Source: Pseudomonas putida (lineage in GTDB: Bacteria; Pseudomonadota; Gammaproteobacteria; Pseudomonadales; Pseudomonadaceae). From it: DNA of 64,000 bases. The notes under the pieces were generated by a model, which was not told where the DNA came from, did no database searches, and saw only the letters and a list, made by a program, of their open reading frames with translations. The DNA is taken from assembly GCA_041071465.1 (NCBI GenBank), contig CP163498.1, positions 5,598,001-5,662,000 on the forward strand, read 5' to 3'. Made by a program: the position numbers and the translations under genes. Numbering within the stretch: the first letter of the stretch is position 1; each line of letters starts with the position of its first letter. Shown here piece by piece: positions 48,354 to 57,955 of the stretch.

Positions 48354-49324
48354 GCCTGCACCTGCGCAAGCCGTGCCCGGACCAGGGCCAGCAGTTGCCC
48401 CGCCAGTAGCAAACCGGCTGCCATACCCAATGGCCAGACGAACAAGTCACGCTTGGGCTGGTGGCTGAAGGTCTGCACCTTGTGCGGGTTCAGGCGGTCG
48501 AGGGTGGCATACACCTGTTGCAGCGCCTGGCGGTCGTCGGCGCGGAAGAATTGCCCGCCGGTGGTGCGGGCGATTGCCTGCAAGGTCGTCAGGTCGACCT
48601 TGGCGTCACCAGTCGCCTGCGGGTCGCCGATACCAATGGTATGTACCACGATACCGTTGGCCTGGGCCAGGTGGGCCGCATGGTCAGGGGTAATGGCACT
48701 GCTGGTGTCATTGCCATCGGTCAGCAGGATCAGCACTTTCTCCTGCTCTGGGGTCTTCTCCAAGGCTTTGATGGTCAAGCCGATGGCGTCGCCCAGCGCG
48801 GTGTTTGGCCCAGCCATGCCGATCCCCACCTCATCGAGCAACAGCAACAGGCTGGCATGGTCGAGGGTCAACGGCGCCTGCGGATAGGCACCGGTACCAA
48901 ACACGATCAGGCCAATGCGGTCATCCTTGCGCCGGGCGATGAAGTCGCGCACCACGGACTTCACCGCGCTAAGGCGGTCGCTTTTAGCGCCATTGGCGTC
49001 GGTATAGTCGGTCGCTTCCATCGACTGGGAAATGTCGATGGCCAGCATCAGGTCACGGATTGGCTGCTCGCGCTGGATCGGCTTTTCCACCAGCACAGGC
49101 CTTGCGCAAGCGGCCACCAACAGGCACCACACCAGCAGGTTCAGCAGTACATGCCCTTGCCCGCTGCTGGCCCTCCCGGGCTGCTTGCCGACAGCGCGGC
49201 TCATGGCTGCGAAGAAGGGTACCCGCAACGCGCTACGGCCTTCCTGGTACGGGCTGAGCGCACGATAGGCCAACCACGCCAGCGGCAACAGCAGGAACAC
49301 CCACGGGTAGTCAAAGCGCCACAT
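48350..49324 (-). CDS. VWA-domain membrane protein (BatA-like)
   Basis: A 324-residue inner-membrane protein with N-terminal helices (WVFLLLPLAWLAYRAL and LLNLLVWCLLVAACARP), a VWA domain with MIDAS motif AIDISQSMEATD and LLTDGNDTSS, and a C-terminal helix. The longer open frame to 49759 is a shadow over the DUF4381 gene. The DUF4381 gene overlaps it by 14 bases. Predicted partner of the second VWA protein under a MoxR ATPase. Confidence 0.9.
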   Translation of the reverse strand: MWRFDYPWVFLLLPLAWLAYRALSPYQEGRSALRVPFFAAMSRAVGKQPGRASSGQGHVLLNLLVWCLLVAACARPVLVEKPIQREQPIRDLMLAIDISQSMEATDYTDANGAKSDRLSAVKSVVRDFIARRKDDRIGLIVFGTGAYPQAPLTLDHASLLLLLDEVGIGMAGPNTALGDAIGLTIKALEKTPEQEKVLILLTDGNDTSSAITPDHAAHLAQANGIVVHTIGIGDPQATGDAKVDLTTLQAIARTTGGQFFRADDRQALQQVYATLDRLNPHKVQTFSHQPKRDLFVWPLGMAAGLLLAGQLLALVRARLAQVQA

Positions 49325-49808
49325 GGTGCCCCTCGATCCAGCCACGGCTGGCACCGAACAACGCGTTCGCCTGCTGCGTGTCCAGCCGGCGCAAGGTCGC
49401 GTCCGGCGCATAGGCAAGCAACTGCAGGGTGTCGGCAAAGCCCGATGGCAGCGGCCGGCGGGCGCGCTGGTCGAGGAAGCACTGCCATTGCGCGCCGGCC
49501 AAGCTCGCCACGGGCGGCGCATCCGGCATCGACAGCGCCACACGCTTGAGCAATTCGGGCAGTTCACGCAACGCCACAAGCCGTTGTTCACCCTCACTCG
49601 CTGCCAGCTCATCAAGCCGGGCCAGCGCTTCACGGCGGTACCGGTCGCGCCGCCAACGGTGCCAGCGCAGCGCCCCACAAAGGCAGGCCAGCAACAGCAC
49701 CAGTACGCCAAGCACCCACCAGGCCCAGGTCTGCGGCAGGTAGCTGAACGGCGGCACACCCGGCGTCAGCTCGCGCAACTGGTCGATGGAGGGGGCGGCA
49801 GCGTTCAT
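49311..49808 (-). CDS. DUF4381 domain protein
   Basis: A 165-residue protein with one membrane helix (WWVLGVLVLLLACLCGALRW, about 29-48) and a cytosolic helical domain ending FGASRGWIEGHHVAL. DUF4381 genes are regular members of MoxR-DUF58-VWA operons. Its ATG overlaps the DUF58 stop as ATGA. Role in the complex unknown. Confidence 0.87.
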   Translation of the reverse strand: MNAAAPSIDQLRELTPGVPPFSYLPQTWAWWVLGVLVLLLACLCGALRWHRWRRDRYRREALARLDELAASEGEQRLVALRELPELLKRVALSMPDAPPVASLAGAQWQCFLDQRARRPLPSGFADTLQLLAYAPDATLRRLDTQQANALFGASRGWIEGHHVAL

Positions 49809-50755
49809 CGCGGCACCTGAGCCAGGCGGCCCAGCTCGCGGCGCAGTTGCTGCAGGCTGTCATCGGCGGTGCTGACCCGCATCAATGGCACCTGGCTACG
49901 GCGCAGCAGTTCGGCCACACCCTGCAGGCGCCCGGCAAGAAACTCGGCCAACGGCCGGTTGATACGCCGCTGGCCCACCGCCAGTTCGACCTGCTCGGCG
50001 CCTTGGGTGACATTCAACCGCCCCTTGTCCGGCACCTGCAGGGCAATCGGGTCATAGACCTGGATGGCGATCACATCATTGTGCAGGCTCAGCCGGCGCA
50101 ACAACGGCAAGGTTTCGGCCGTAGTGCCGGCAAAATCGCTGATGATGCAGATCAGGTGGTCGTGACCGGCACTGGCGGCGCAGCTACGCAACACCTTGTC
50201 CAGCTGTGCATCGTTTTCCTGATCAGCGGCATAGGCTGACAGCCGATGATTGGCTTTGACCACTGCGCTGCACAACGCTTCAACCCGTGCTCGGCTGCGC
50301 AGGGGCCTTACATACTCTACCCGTTGGCCATCGAAGACCATGCCACCCACCCGGTCACCGGCGTGAAAGGCCACCCAGCCACAGATCGCCGCCAACTGCG
50401 CGGCGCTGACTGACTTGAAGTAACGCTGCGAGCCGAAGTACATGCTCATGCGCTGGTCGACCAGCACCAGGGTGGGCCTGTCACGTTCCTCGGTGAAGGT
50501 GCGCACGAAGGGCTTGCCATAGCGCAACGACGCGCGCCAGTCGAGGTGACGCAGGTCATCGCCGGGCAGGTAGCGGCGCAGCTCGTCGAAACTCAGGCCC
50601 CTGCCTCGCAGGCGTGAGGCATGGTTGCCGGAAAGGATGCTCGCAAGCGGCTGGCGCGCGACAAAGCTCAACCCCTGGGCACGGGCCTCCAGCGCCATCA
50701 ACTCGGCAAGCGAGGCATACGCGAAACCATCCGGCACTACCATGTTCGCATCCAT
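49805..50755 (-). CDS. DUF58 domain protein
   Basis: A 316-residue VWA-related cytosolic protein with the DUF58 core: GRGLSFDELRRYLPGDDLRH, LDWRASLRYGKPFVRTF and ERDRPTLVLVDQRMSM. DUF58 proteins act as MoxR partners. I took ATG 50755; an in-frame TTG lies at 50761. It follows the MoxR stop by 11 bases. Confidence 0.88.
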   Translation of the reverse strand: MDANMVVPDGFAYASLAELMALEARAQGLSFVARQPLASILSGNHASRLRGRGLSFDELRRYLPGDDLRHLDWRASLRYGKPFVRTFTEERDRPTLVLVDQRMSMYFGSQRYFKSVSAAQLAAICGWVAFHAGDRVGGMVFDGQRVEYVRPLRSRARVEALCSAVVKANHRLSAYAADQENDAQLDKVLRSCAASAGHDHLICIISDFAGTTAETLPLLRRLSLHNDVIAIQVYDPIALQVPDKGRLNVTQGAEQVELAVGQRRINRPLAEFLAGRLQGVAELLRRSQVPLMRVSTADDSLQQLRRELGRLAQVPR

Positions 50756-50766
50756 GGGCAAGTCCG

Positions 50767-51741
50767 TCAGGCGGGAATGGCCACCTTGTCCAACAACCGG
50801 TCGATGACTTGGTCGGCCGCCACGCCATCGGTGATCGCATCATAGGAAAGCTGCAGGCGATGGCGCAGTACCGGGTGCACCACGGCACGCACATTGTCGG
50901 GCGAAACGAAATCCTGGCCGTTGAGCCAGGCATGCGCGCGCGACACCCGGTCAAGGCTGATGCCGCCGCGCGGGCTGGCACCGATCCTGATCCAGCGCGC
51001 CAGGTCAGGGTCATGCGTGGCGGGATAGCGCGTGGCATTGATCAGGTCGACCAGGTATCGGTCGATGGCCTGCGATACGTGCACCCGCGCCACCTCGCGA
51101 CGGGCATCGAAGATCACCTGCTGGGCCAGGCGCGCAGGTTGCGCCGCCGCCTCATGACCGGCCTGGTCCTCTTCCCGCACCAAGCGCAGTACCTGGGTTT
51201 CATCTTCAGGGCGTGGATAATCGAGTTGCAGCTTCATGAGAAAGCGGTCCATCTGCGCTTCGGGCAACGGGTAGGTGCCTTCCTGTTCGATCGGGTTCTG
51301 GGTCGCCAGCACCATGAATAGCCCAGACATCGGGTAACTCTGCCCGGCCACCGTGATCTGGCGCTCTTCCATGGCCTCGAGCAAGGCTGCCTGGACCTTG
51401 GCCGGAGCACGGTTGATTTCGTCGGCCAGGATCACATTGCCGAACAACGGGCCAGGCTGAAAGCTGATCGTGTTGCCCTCGGCCGTCTGCTGCAGCACCT
51501 CGCCACCGGTGATGTCCGAAGGCAACAGGTCGGGGGTGAACTGAATGCGCCGCATCTGCGCGTCCAGGTGCGTCGCCAGTGCCTTGACCGTGCGGGTCTT
51601 GGCCAGGCCTGGGAGGCTCTCGAGCAGGACATGACCGTTGGCCAGCAGGCCTAACAGGACATGGCGAATGGTATCAGCCTGGCCGAGGACCTTTTCCGCG
51701 ACCGATGCTTCCAGTGCCTGGACGTGTTCGTGGGTATTCAC
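50767..51741 (-). CDS. MoxR family AAA+ ATPase
   Basis: A 324-residue ATPase, the motor of MoxR-VWA chaperone-like systems. Walker A is ESLPGLAKTRT, Walker B VILADEINRAPAK, sensor-type ATQNPIEQEGTYPLPEAQ. The start is GTG 51741 (NTHEHVQALEAS) with AAGGA 7 bases upstream; the frame is open to 51834 but the extra part is not family-like. First gene of the Bat operon; 93 bp separate it from the cytochrome gene upstream. Confidence 0.9.
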   Translation of the reverse strand: MNTHEHVQALEASVAEKVLGQADTIRHVLLGLLANGHVLLESLPGLAKTRTVKALATHLDAQMRRIQFTPDLLPSDITGGEVLQQTAEGNTISFQPGPLFGNVILADEINRAPAKVQAALLEAMEERQITVAGQSYPMSGLFMVLATQNPIEQEGTYPLPEAQMDRFLMKLQLDYPRPEDETQVLRLVREEDQAGHEAAAQPARLAQQVIFDARREVARVHVSQAIDRYLVDLINATRYPATHDPDLARWIRIGASPRGGISLDRVSRAHAWLNGQDFVSPDNVRAVVHPVLRHRLQLSYDAITDGVAADQVIDRLLDKVAIPA

Positions 51742-51834
51742 GGCAACGGTCCTTCGGTGGGATGAGCGGTGTGGTAAATCTAGACGCGCACGGCAAGGCT
51801 GCAATGGGGTGTCGTGAAGAGAACATGGCAGCAC

Positions 51835-54149
51835 TCACGGGTTGTTGCGCCAGTAAGGTTCGATCGCCTGCAACCGTGGATCGTCGGGCGCGGCCTCGCG
51901 CATTCGCCGCACATACGGGTAGGCCTGTTCACGCTCACCGGCCAAGGCATGCAGGTAGATCAGCGTATACAGCAAGTCGGCATCTTCAGGCGCTTGCTGC
52001 AGGCCGCTGCGCAAGGCCTGCAGCGCTTCGTCGCGGCGGTTCATGCGGGACAGCAACAGGCCCTGGTTGTAGCGAATACGCGAATTGCCCGGCAGCGCCA
52101 CAGCTGCCTGCTCCATCCAGTCGACCGCTTCTTGCGGCTTGCTCCGCTCGACCAGTAACAGGGCCAGCATGTACGCCAGGTTGCCACGGTCCGTTGCCGG
52201 CATCTTGTCCAGCGCAACGCCTTCGCGCAGCAGTGTTTCGGCGTCATCCAGACGTTGGCTGCTGCTGGCCAGGGTCACCAGGTTGACCCTGGCCGGTGTG
52301 AAATACGGGTCCATGTGCAACGCCTGGCGGTACTGCTCCATGGCCTGCGCGTCATGGCCCTGGCGCTGCATCAGCACCGCCAGGTTGAGCCGCCCACCAG
52401 GCAGGTCGGCATTACCCCGCAAGCGCTGCTCGTAGTCGGCAAGCGAAGTGGTGAACGCTGCGCGGCTGGCTTCGGGAAGCTGTGCGGCGGGTACATCGGC
52501 CAAGGCCCGCACGGCTTCATCGCGTACCGCCAGGGCGGGGTCCTGCAACAGCGGCAGCAACGGCGCAATACGCTGTTCAGCCGGCAAACGGGTAAAGCTG
52601 CCCACGGCATAGGCCCGTACCAGCGCGTCACTGTCCTGCAACGCCCAGCGCAGATTGCTGGCGGCCGCAGGCCCAAGATCGGCCAGTTGCTGGGCAGCCG
52701 TTGCCCGCACGATCGCAGGGTTGTGCTTGTCCGCGAGGAGGTAGCCCAGCCGGCTGAGGCTGGTGCCTGGGTCTTGACGAACGCCATGGAACGCTTGCCC
52801 GTAATGGGCCGCGCGCTTGGGTGCGGTGAACCAGCTATCGATCGCACTGGCAGCCCACGCCGGCTCGCGGCCCTGATGGCAGGTGGTACAAGCATCCGGG
52901 CCAATGCCCTGGGCAGCCAGGTCAGGCCGAGGGATGCGCAAGCTGTGGTCACGCCGAGGGTCGATCACCATGTAATCCTTGCTTGGCATGTGACAGTTCA
53001 CGCACTGCGCCCCAGGTGAGCCGGCGGCATGGTGATGGTGTGCGGGGCTGTCGTAGTCCTTGGCCTGCAGGCCGGCGAAGCGCGCGGTGTTGGGTTGAGC
53101 GTTGTGGCATTGCAGGCACAAGCCGTTGCCTTCGATACGCACCTGGGTGGTATGGGGATCATGGCAATCGGTGCAACCGACCCCGGCGGCAAACATCTTG
53201 CTCTGGGTGAAGGACCCGTACTCGTAGACCTCGCCGTCGATCTGCCCGTCGTCATGGTACAAGCCGGTGCGCAGTGTGGCCGGCAAACTCTGGTCCAACT
53301 GCGGGTGGCCAGGCATCTGGCCAGTGCCCAGGCTCTGCCGACGGCTGTGGCAGTAGGCGCATTGTTCCACTTGGCCTCTGCTGCCCAACGCCTTGACGTC
53401 CACGCTCAGCCCTTGGGCTGGCGAAGCGCCGGGATGCTCGCGGGCCCAGTCGACATGGGCCTGGCTTGGGCCATGGCAAGCCTGGCAGCCAACGGTCTTC
53501 TCCTGCCAGGTACTGGCAAAACTGTCCTTGGCATCGTCGTAATGCTTGACCAGCCGCGTCGAATGGCAATCGGCGCACATGCCGTTCCAGTTCTGGTAGC
53601 GGCCGGTCCAGTGCAGCGGATCGCCCGGTGCAAAGCGCTGCCCGGGTACAGCGAGAACCAGCGTTGCCCACCCTGCTCCGCTGGCCGGCTGTCCCAGGCA
53701 ATGGTCAGCGCCTGCAGGCGGCCGCGCGACAAGGCAACGAGGTACTGTTGCAGCGGCGCGTAGCCAAAGGTATGCAGCACCTGGAAGTCCGCAGGCTTGC
53801 CATCCTCGCCCTCGATGTTGACGAAGTACCCGCCACCCTTGCGATAGAAGTGTGCCTTGACCCCGTCCTGGTCATAGTGCACATCGTTGAAATCGCCCAG
53901 CACATTCGCCGCGCTGGCGTCGCGCAGCGCCCAGGCATGGTCGGAATGCTGCCACTGCCCGGCCTGCTGGGCATGGCAGCCCTGGCAACTGTCGGCATCG
54001 GCGTAGCCCTCGCGGTCCTTGGCCAAGGCAGGTAGTTGGCCTTCACCAACAGCTGCCGCGCCAAGGCTGACACCACTTGAAATGAGTAATAGGACCCCCA
54101 GGCAGAGCGCCACCCAACCGCCCTGCATCACCTGTGTACGCCATCCCAT
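51835..54149 (-). pseudogene. Multiheme c-type cytochrome with TPR domain, frameshifted
   Basis: An exported protein (signal peptide LCLGVLLLISSGVSLGAAA) with eight CxxCH heme motifs in order: CQGCH, CADCH, CQACH, CAYCH, CTDCH, CLQCH, CVNCH, CTTCH; then HEAT-like and TPR repeats in the C-terminal half (AMEQYRQALHMDPYFTPARV). The frame breaks at the CCC run 53641-53643 (plus strand), after FSLYPG; the -1 frame resumes QRFAPGDPLHWTGRYQNW. One extra base restores about 771 residues. It may mediate periplasmic electron transfer; partner unknown. Likely an indel error rather than decay, because both halves are otherwise intact. Confidence 0.85.
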
Positions 54150-54199
54150 TCATCAGCTCCACGCTCCGCCCTGTCCCGGGCTGTTTTCAGTGCTGTCGC

Positions 54200-54340
54200 G
54201 TGTCGTGCCCCTTGTCTGACGTTCGCGACGGCGTCCGACTTCCAGGTCTGATCGTAGAAGGCATCTTCACTGCCGTACAGGCGCAGCGCCGCAAGAAAAT
54301 TGCGCCCCGGTATCGTCTGGATGAAAACGGCGTCAGCCAT
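54200..54340 (-). pseudogene. C-terminal remnant of a DUF1254/DUF1214 gene
   Basis: The minus strand reads IQTIPGRNFLAALRLYGSE then FYDQTWKSDAVANV, the typical end of DUF1214 proteins (a TIPG motif, RLYG and a W-K near the end). Nothing upstream remains: the adjacent EamA stop is at 54341. The two intact DUF1254 genes are 30 kb away at 21880-24729. A truncated relic. Confidence 0.6.
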
Positions 54341-55210
54341 TTACTGCGCGTATTTCTTGGCCCCGGCAACACAGATAACCGCACCCAGCGTCACCACAAG
54401 CATCAGCCAGCTGACGTGCTCGTGCAGAAGCAATGCGGCCAGCCCAAGCCCCATGAACGGCTGAAAGAGTTGCAGCTGACCCACTGCCGCGATGCCACCC
54501 TGGACCAGCCCTCGGTACCAGAACACAAAGCCAATCAGCATGCTGAACAGTGAAACGTAGCCGAAGCTGAACCACGCAGGGCCGCTTACCTTGGCAAAGG
54601 CATCAGGTGCTGGAAAATTGGCGATAGTCAGCAGCAACATAAACGGCAAGGCTACAAGCAGCGCCCAGCTAATCACCTGCCACCCGCCCAATGTTCGCGA
54701 AAGACGCGCCCCTTCGGCATACCCCAAGCCACAAACGACTACAGCAGCCATCATCAGCAAATCGCCCACCACCGACGCCTCTGCGCCATTCATCAACGCA
54801 TAGCCAACGACCAGCCCAGCACCGGTCAACGAGAACAGCCAGAACAGTGGCCGAGGTCGTTCACCGCCCCGCAAAACGGCAAACGCTGCGGTACACAGTG
54901 GCAGCAGCCCGACAAAAACAATGGAATGTGCCGAGGTGATGTGCTGGAGGGCCAGCGCCGTCAGTAGCGGAAAACCGATAACGACACCCAGCGCGGTAAC
55001 CACCAAGGAGGACACATCACCACGTTTAGGTCGCGGCTGCCGTAGCACGATCAAAAACAACGCAGCCACCGTGGCGGCAATCGTTGCCCTGGCACAGGTC
55101 AGAAACGTAGGTTCGAAGGCCGCCACTGCCACACGGGTGGCGGGCAACGAGCCCGCAAAGATCGCGACGCCAATGAAGCCGTTGATCCACCCGCTTGTTG
55201 TTCTTTCCAT
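54341..55210 (-). CDS. EamA/DMT family transporter
   Basis: A 289-residue inner-membrane exporter with ten helices and two EamA repeats; motifs LPATRVAVAAFEPTFLTCAR and the C-terminal VGQLQLFQPFMGLGLAALLL. The ATG is at 55210. It is divergent from a MocR regulator across 121 bp, a common arrangement where the regulator controls an amino-acid or amine exporter. Substrate unknown. Confidence 0.87.
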   Translation of the reverse strand: MERTTSGWINGFIGVAIFAGSLPATRVAVAAFEPTFLTCARATIAATVAALFLIVLRQPRPKRGDVSSLVVTALGVVIGFPLLTALALQHITSAHSIVFVGLLPLCTAAFAVLRGGERPRPLFWLFSLTGAGLVVGYALMNGAEASVVGDLLMMAAVVVCGLGYAEGARLSRTLGGWQVISWALLVALPFMLLLTIANFPAPDAFAKVSGPAWFSFGYVSLFSMLIGFVFWYRGLVQGGIAAVGQLQLFQPFMGLGLAALLLHEHVSWLMLVVTLGAVICVAGAKKYAQ

Positions 55211-55269
55211 CGGTAAGCCCTCGATAAGTCAGGGCTCAGTACATCACTGACAGGCTCACCAAGGCCACG

Positions 55270-55299
55270 TACAATCCAATACAATTCAACAGAACTGTT
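55270..55299. promoter_or_regulatory. Candidate MocR operator: direct repeats and palindrome
   Basis: TACAATCCA at 55270-55278 and TACAATTCA at 55280-55288 are direct repeats spaced exactly 10 bp, followed by AACAG-AA-CTGTT (55288-55299). MocR regulators such as GabR and PdxR bind direct repeats. The site lies between the EamA exporter and the MocR gene. Confidence 0.5.
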
Positions 55300-55331
55300 A
55301 TGCACATTAATCCAGCACAGTTGAGGATGCG

Positions 55332-56714
55332 ATGAAGCGCAATGGCACGCGAATTCGAACGGTCATGGGTGAGATCCAGTCCAGGATAGCCTCTCGGGCC
55401 TACACACCGGGTGCGAGAGTTCCTTCGGTCCGCGCAATGGCTCAGACAATGCAGTTTTCGGTTTCTACCGTCCTTGAGGCCTACGAGCGGTTAATGGCAG
55501 AGGGTGTACTTAGCTCGCGCCCTGGTTCGGGCTTTTACGTAGCCGGGCCGGTGGCGCCATTGGCACTCACCGAACTTGGCCCAAAACTTGATCTTGAGGT
55601 CGACCCGTTGTGGATCTCGCGCCAGTCTCTGGAAACCTCCAGCGATGCGCTGAAACCGGGATGCGGCTGGCTACCGCCCTCCTGGATGTTCGAAGCGGGC
55701 ATGCGTAAAGCGCTTCGGGTCGTTGCCCGTTCAGACACGGCCAAACTGACTGAATACGCTTCTCCGCTTGGGCATCCGCCGCTCAGGCAGTTTTTGTCAC
55801 GGCGGCTGGCTGGCATCGGGATCGAAGCCCCTCTTGAACAGATCATGCTCACCGAATCGGGCACGCACGCCATCGACCTGATTTGCCGTTTTCTGCTGGA
55901 ACCGGGCGACACGGTGCTGGTGGACGACCCCTGCTATTTCAACTTTCACGCACTTCTGAAAGCGCACAGGGTAAACATCGTAGGCGTACCCTACACGGCA
56001 ACGGGCCCAGACATCGAGGCGTTCGGCACTGCCCTGCTCGAGCACGCCCCCCGGTTGTACATCACCAATTCCGGCATCCACAACCCAACAGGGGCCACCC
56101 TCTCTCCGGTCACGGCACACCGCCTGCTCAAGCTGGCCGACAACTCCAGCCTGGTGATCGTGGAGGACGATATCTTCGCCGACTTCGAACATACGCCCGC
56201 GCCACGCCTGTCTGCCTTCGATGGCCTCTCTCGCGTCATCCAGATCGGCAGCTTTTCCAAGACTATCTCCGCCTCTGTCCGCTGCGGCTATATCGCTGCG
56301 CGTGGTGAATGGATCGACAGCCTGGTCGACCTCAAGATTGCGACAACCTTCGGCGGTGGGCGCTTGGCCGCGGACATCATCCATCACGCTATTACCGATA
56401 GCGGGTACCGCAAACACATGGAAAGCGTTCGCCTCCGGTTGGCCGAGCAAATGGACGTAACAGTGGCCAGGCTTCAGGCCATTGGTATCAAACCCTGGAT
56501 AACGCCCCAGGCAGGTATGTACGTGTGGTGCCAGCTCCCACAAGGCAAGGACGCAGCAACGCTGGCGAGAACCTGTTTGAATGACGGTGTAGTGCTTGCG
56601 CCCGGAAATGCTTTTAGCCAGTCCATGACGGCAGGCGACTTCCTTCGTTTCAACGTTGCTCAATCAGGTGACGCCAGAGTTTACGACGTGTTGAAACGGG
56701 CCCTGGGTGCTTAG
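55332..56714 (+). CDS. MocR/GntR regulator with aminotransferase-like domain
   Basis: A 460-residue PLP-binding regulator. GntR winged HTH at about 1-75 (GARVPSVRAMAQTMQFSVST), then a fold-type I aminotransferase domain. The PLP lysine is Lys310 in GSFSKTISASVRCGY and the conserved NPTG stands in HNPTGATLSP. It likely senses an amine or amino acid through PLP and controls the divergent EamA gene and itself. Confidence 0.9.
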   Translation: MKRNGTRIRTVMGEIQSRIASRAYTPGARVPSVRAMAQTMQFSVSTVLEAYERLMAEGVLSSRPGSGFYVAGPVAPLALTELGPKLDLEVDPLWISRQSLETSSDALKPGCGWLPPSWMFEAGMRKALRVVARSDTAKLTEYASPLGHPPLRQFLSRRLAGIGIEAPLEQIMLTESGTHAIDLICRFLLEPGDTVLVDDPCYFNFHALLKAHRVNIVGVPYTATGPDIEAFGTALLEHAPRLYITNSGIHNPTGATLSPVTAHRLLKLADNSSLVIVEDDIFADFEHTPAPRLSAFDGLSRVIQIGSFSKTISASVRCGYIAARGEWIDSLVDLKIATTFGGGRLAADIIHHAITDSGYRKHMESVRLRLAEQMDVTVARLQAIGIKPWITPQAGMYVWCQLPQGKDAATLARTCLNDGVVLAPGNAFSQSMTAGDFLRFNVAQSGDARVYDVLKRALGA

Positions 56715-56739
56715 CCGCAAGGCCACAAAGCTGCCTCGG

Positions 56740-57381
56740 TCACCAGCGCAGCAGGCGTGGCCCGAGCAAGGTGCCCGCCAAAGCCGGCACCAGCATGCCC
56801 AGCACATACCAGAGCCCCCAAAACGGCGCCTCCATTTCCGGGCAATGCAGGCAATAGGCAAGGGTAGCCGTGGCACCTGCCAGCAGACCGCCCGCCGCGC
56901 CCGCCTGACGCAGGTGAATGGGTGCCAGGCCACGCAGCGCCCAGCCAATGGCAATCAGGGTGGGTACCGACAGCAAGGCGATGTTCAAGGCGCAGGTGCG
57001 CCAGGTGCGCCCCAGGATCAACTCGGCACGGGCACCCTCTGGGGCACCGAGCAAGCTCGTCGCAGCCCCCAGCCAGACCAACAGCAGCGGTAAACCAAGC
57101 AGCCCCCATAGCGCGCCGCCTTTCACTCCAGGCCTGGCCAACCGCTGGGTCAGCCACAGCGCCAGCAGCGCCACGCTACCGGGCAAGGCAAGCTTGGCCC
57201 AGAACAGCGGGGTGTGCGCCACCAATGCCAGGTCGGCGCGCACACCGTACAAGGCCACAGTCATCAGTACCGCACCCAACGCACCGCCCAGCACCGCCAG
57301 CGCCAGGCGTCGGGCCAGCGCATGGCGTTGCACCGGCCCTTCGCCGGCGGCCAGCAGGGCTATCAGGTCATCGGTCTTCAT
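56740..57381 (-). CDS. nrsF: NrsF-type anti-sigma factor (DUF1109)
   Basis: A 213-residue inner-membrane protein with six predicted helices and the DUF1109 N-terminus [17 protein letters not shown]. Two cysteines in AYCLHCPEMEAPFW may sense metal or redox state, as proposed for NrsF. It overlaps the sigma gene by 14 bases. In Caulobacter NrsF holds SigF inactive until metal or oxidative stress; here the genes face a bufferin operon, consistent with that role. Confidence 0.88.
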   Translation of the reverse strand: MKTDDLIALLAAGEGPVQRHALARRLALAVLGGALGAVLMTVALYGVRADLALVAHTPLFWAKLALPGSVALLALWLTQRLARPGVKGGALWGLLGLPLLLVWLGAATSLLGAPEGARAELILGRTWRTCALNIALLSVPTLIAIGWALRGLAPIHLRQAGAAGGLLAGATATLAYCLHCPEMEAPFWGLWYVLGMLVPALAGTLLGPRLLRW

Positions 57382-57955
57382 CGTCGCCCTTGCCTCCCAT
57401 CAGCTTGGCCAATGCCTTCAGGCCCCGGTGAATGCCCACTTTCACAGCCGAGCTGGACAGGCCGGTCATGCGCGCGGTTTCTTCCACCGAAAGCCCCTCC
57501 AGCTTGACATGGACGATGGGCAAGCGCTGGCGCTCTGGCAATTGCGCCAACAGCTTGGCCAGGTCCCGAGTGGCTTGAGCCGCCTCTTGCTCGCTGGCGG
57601 CAAACAGGTCGCTGTCATCCTCCAGCCCTTCGTGCAACGCATCGTGGCGGGCGTAACTGCGATAGTGGTCCGCCAGTTTATAGCGGGCAATGGCCTGCAC
57701 CCAGGCGGTCAGCGGTTGCTGCGCCTGGTAGGTGTGGCGGGCGTTGTGCACGGCCAACAACACCTCTTGCAGCAGGTCTTCGACTTCGCAGGGGCGTTGA
57801 GCAAGGCGCCGTGACAAAAAACTGCGCACGTGCACGGCCAACGCCGCCAGGAACATCCGATAGGCCGCCGCATCGCCGGTCAGCCCTTGCAGCAGCAACG
57901 CCTGCAACTGGGCCTCGCGTGCGCCAAGTGCCTCCTGAGTAATAGTTCGTTGCAT
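57368..57955 (-). CDS. sigF: ECF sigma factor, SigF type
   Basis: An RNA polymerase sigma factor with region 2 at about 40-110 ([20 protein letters not shown]) and region 4 at about 130-185 ([20 protein letters not shown] and HTH). The ATG at 57955 lacks an SD and lies inside the spacer of a perfect SigF-type promoter on the same strand (57946-57971), so a transcript from that promoter would not include it. An in-frame TTG at 57907 has GAGG 5 bases upstream and gives a 179-residue protein; I consider it the likelier start. The gene is coupled to nrsF. Confidence 0.88.
   Translation of the reverse strand: MQRTITQEALGAREAQLQALLLQGLTGDAAAYRMFLAALAVHVRSFLSRRLAQRPCEVEDLLQEVLLAVHNARHTYQAQQPLTAWVQAIARYKLADHYRSYARHDALHEGLEDDSDLFAASEQEAAQATRDLAKLLAQLPERQRLPIVHVKLEGLSVEETARMTGLSSSAVKVGIHRGLKALAKLMGGKGDDEDR

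Noticed and set aside
46851..49759. Longer N-terminal extensions of BatD, BatA-like and neighbouring frames
   Set aside because: They run into the preceding genes, lack SD sequences and would destroy the ATGA-overlap pattern of the operon.
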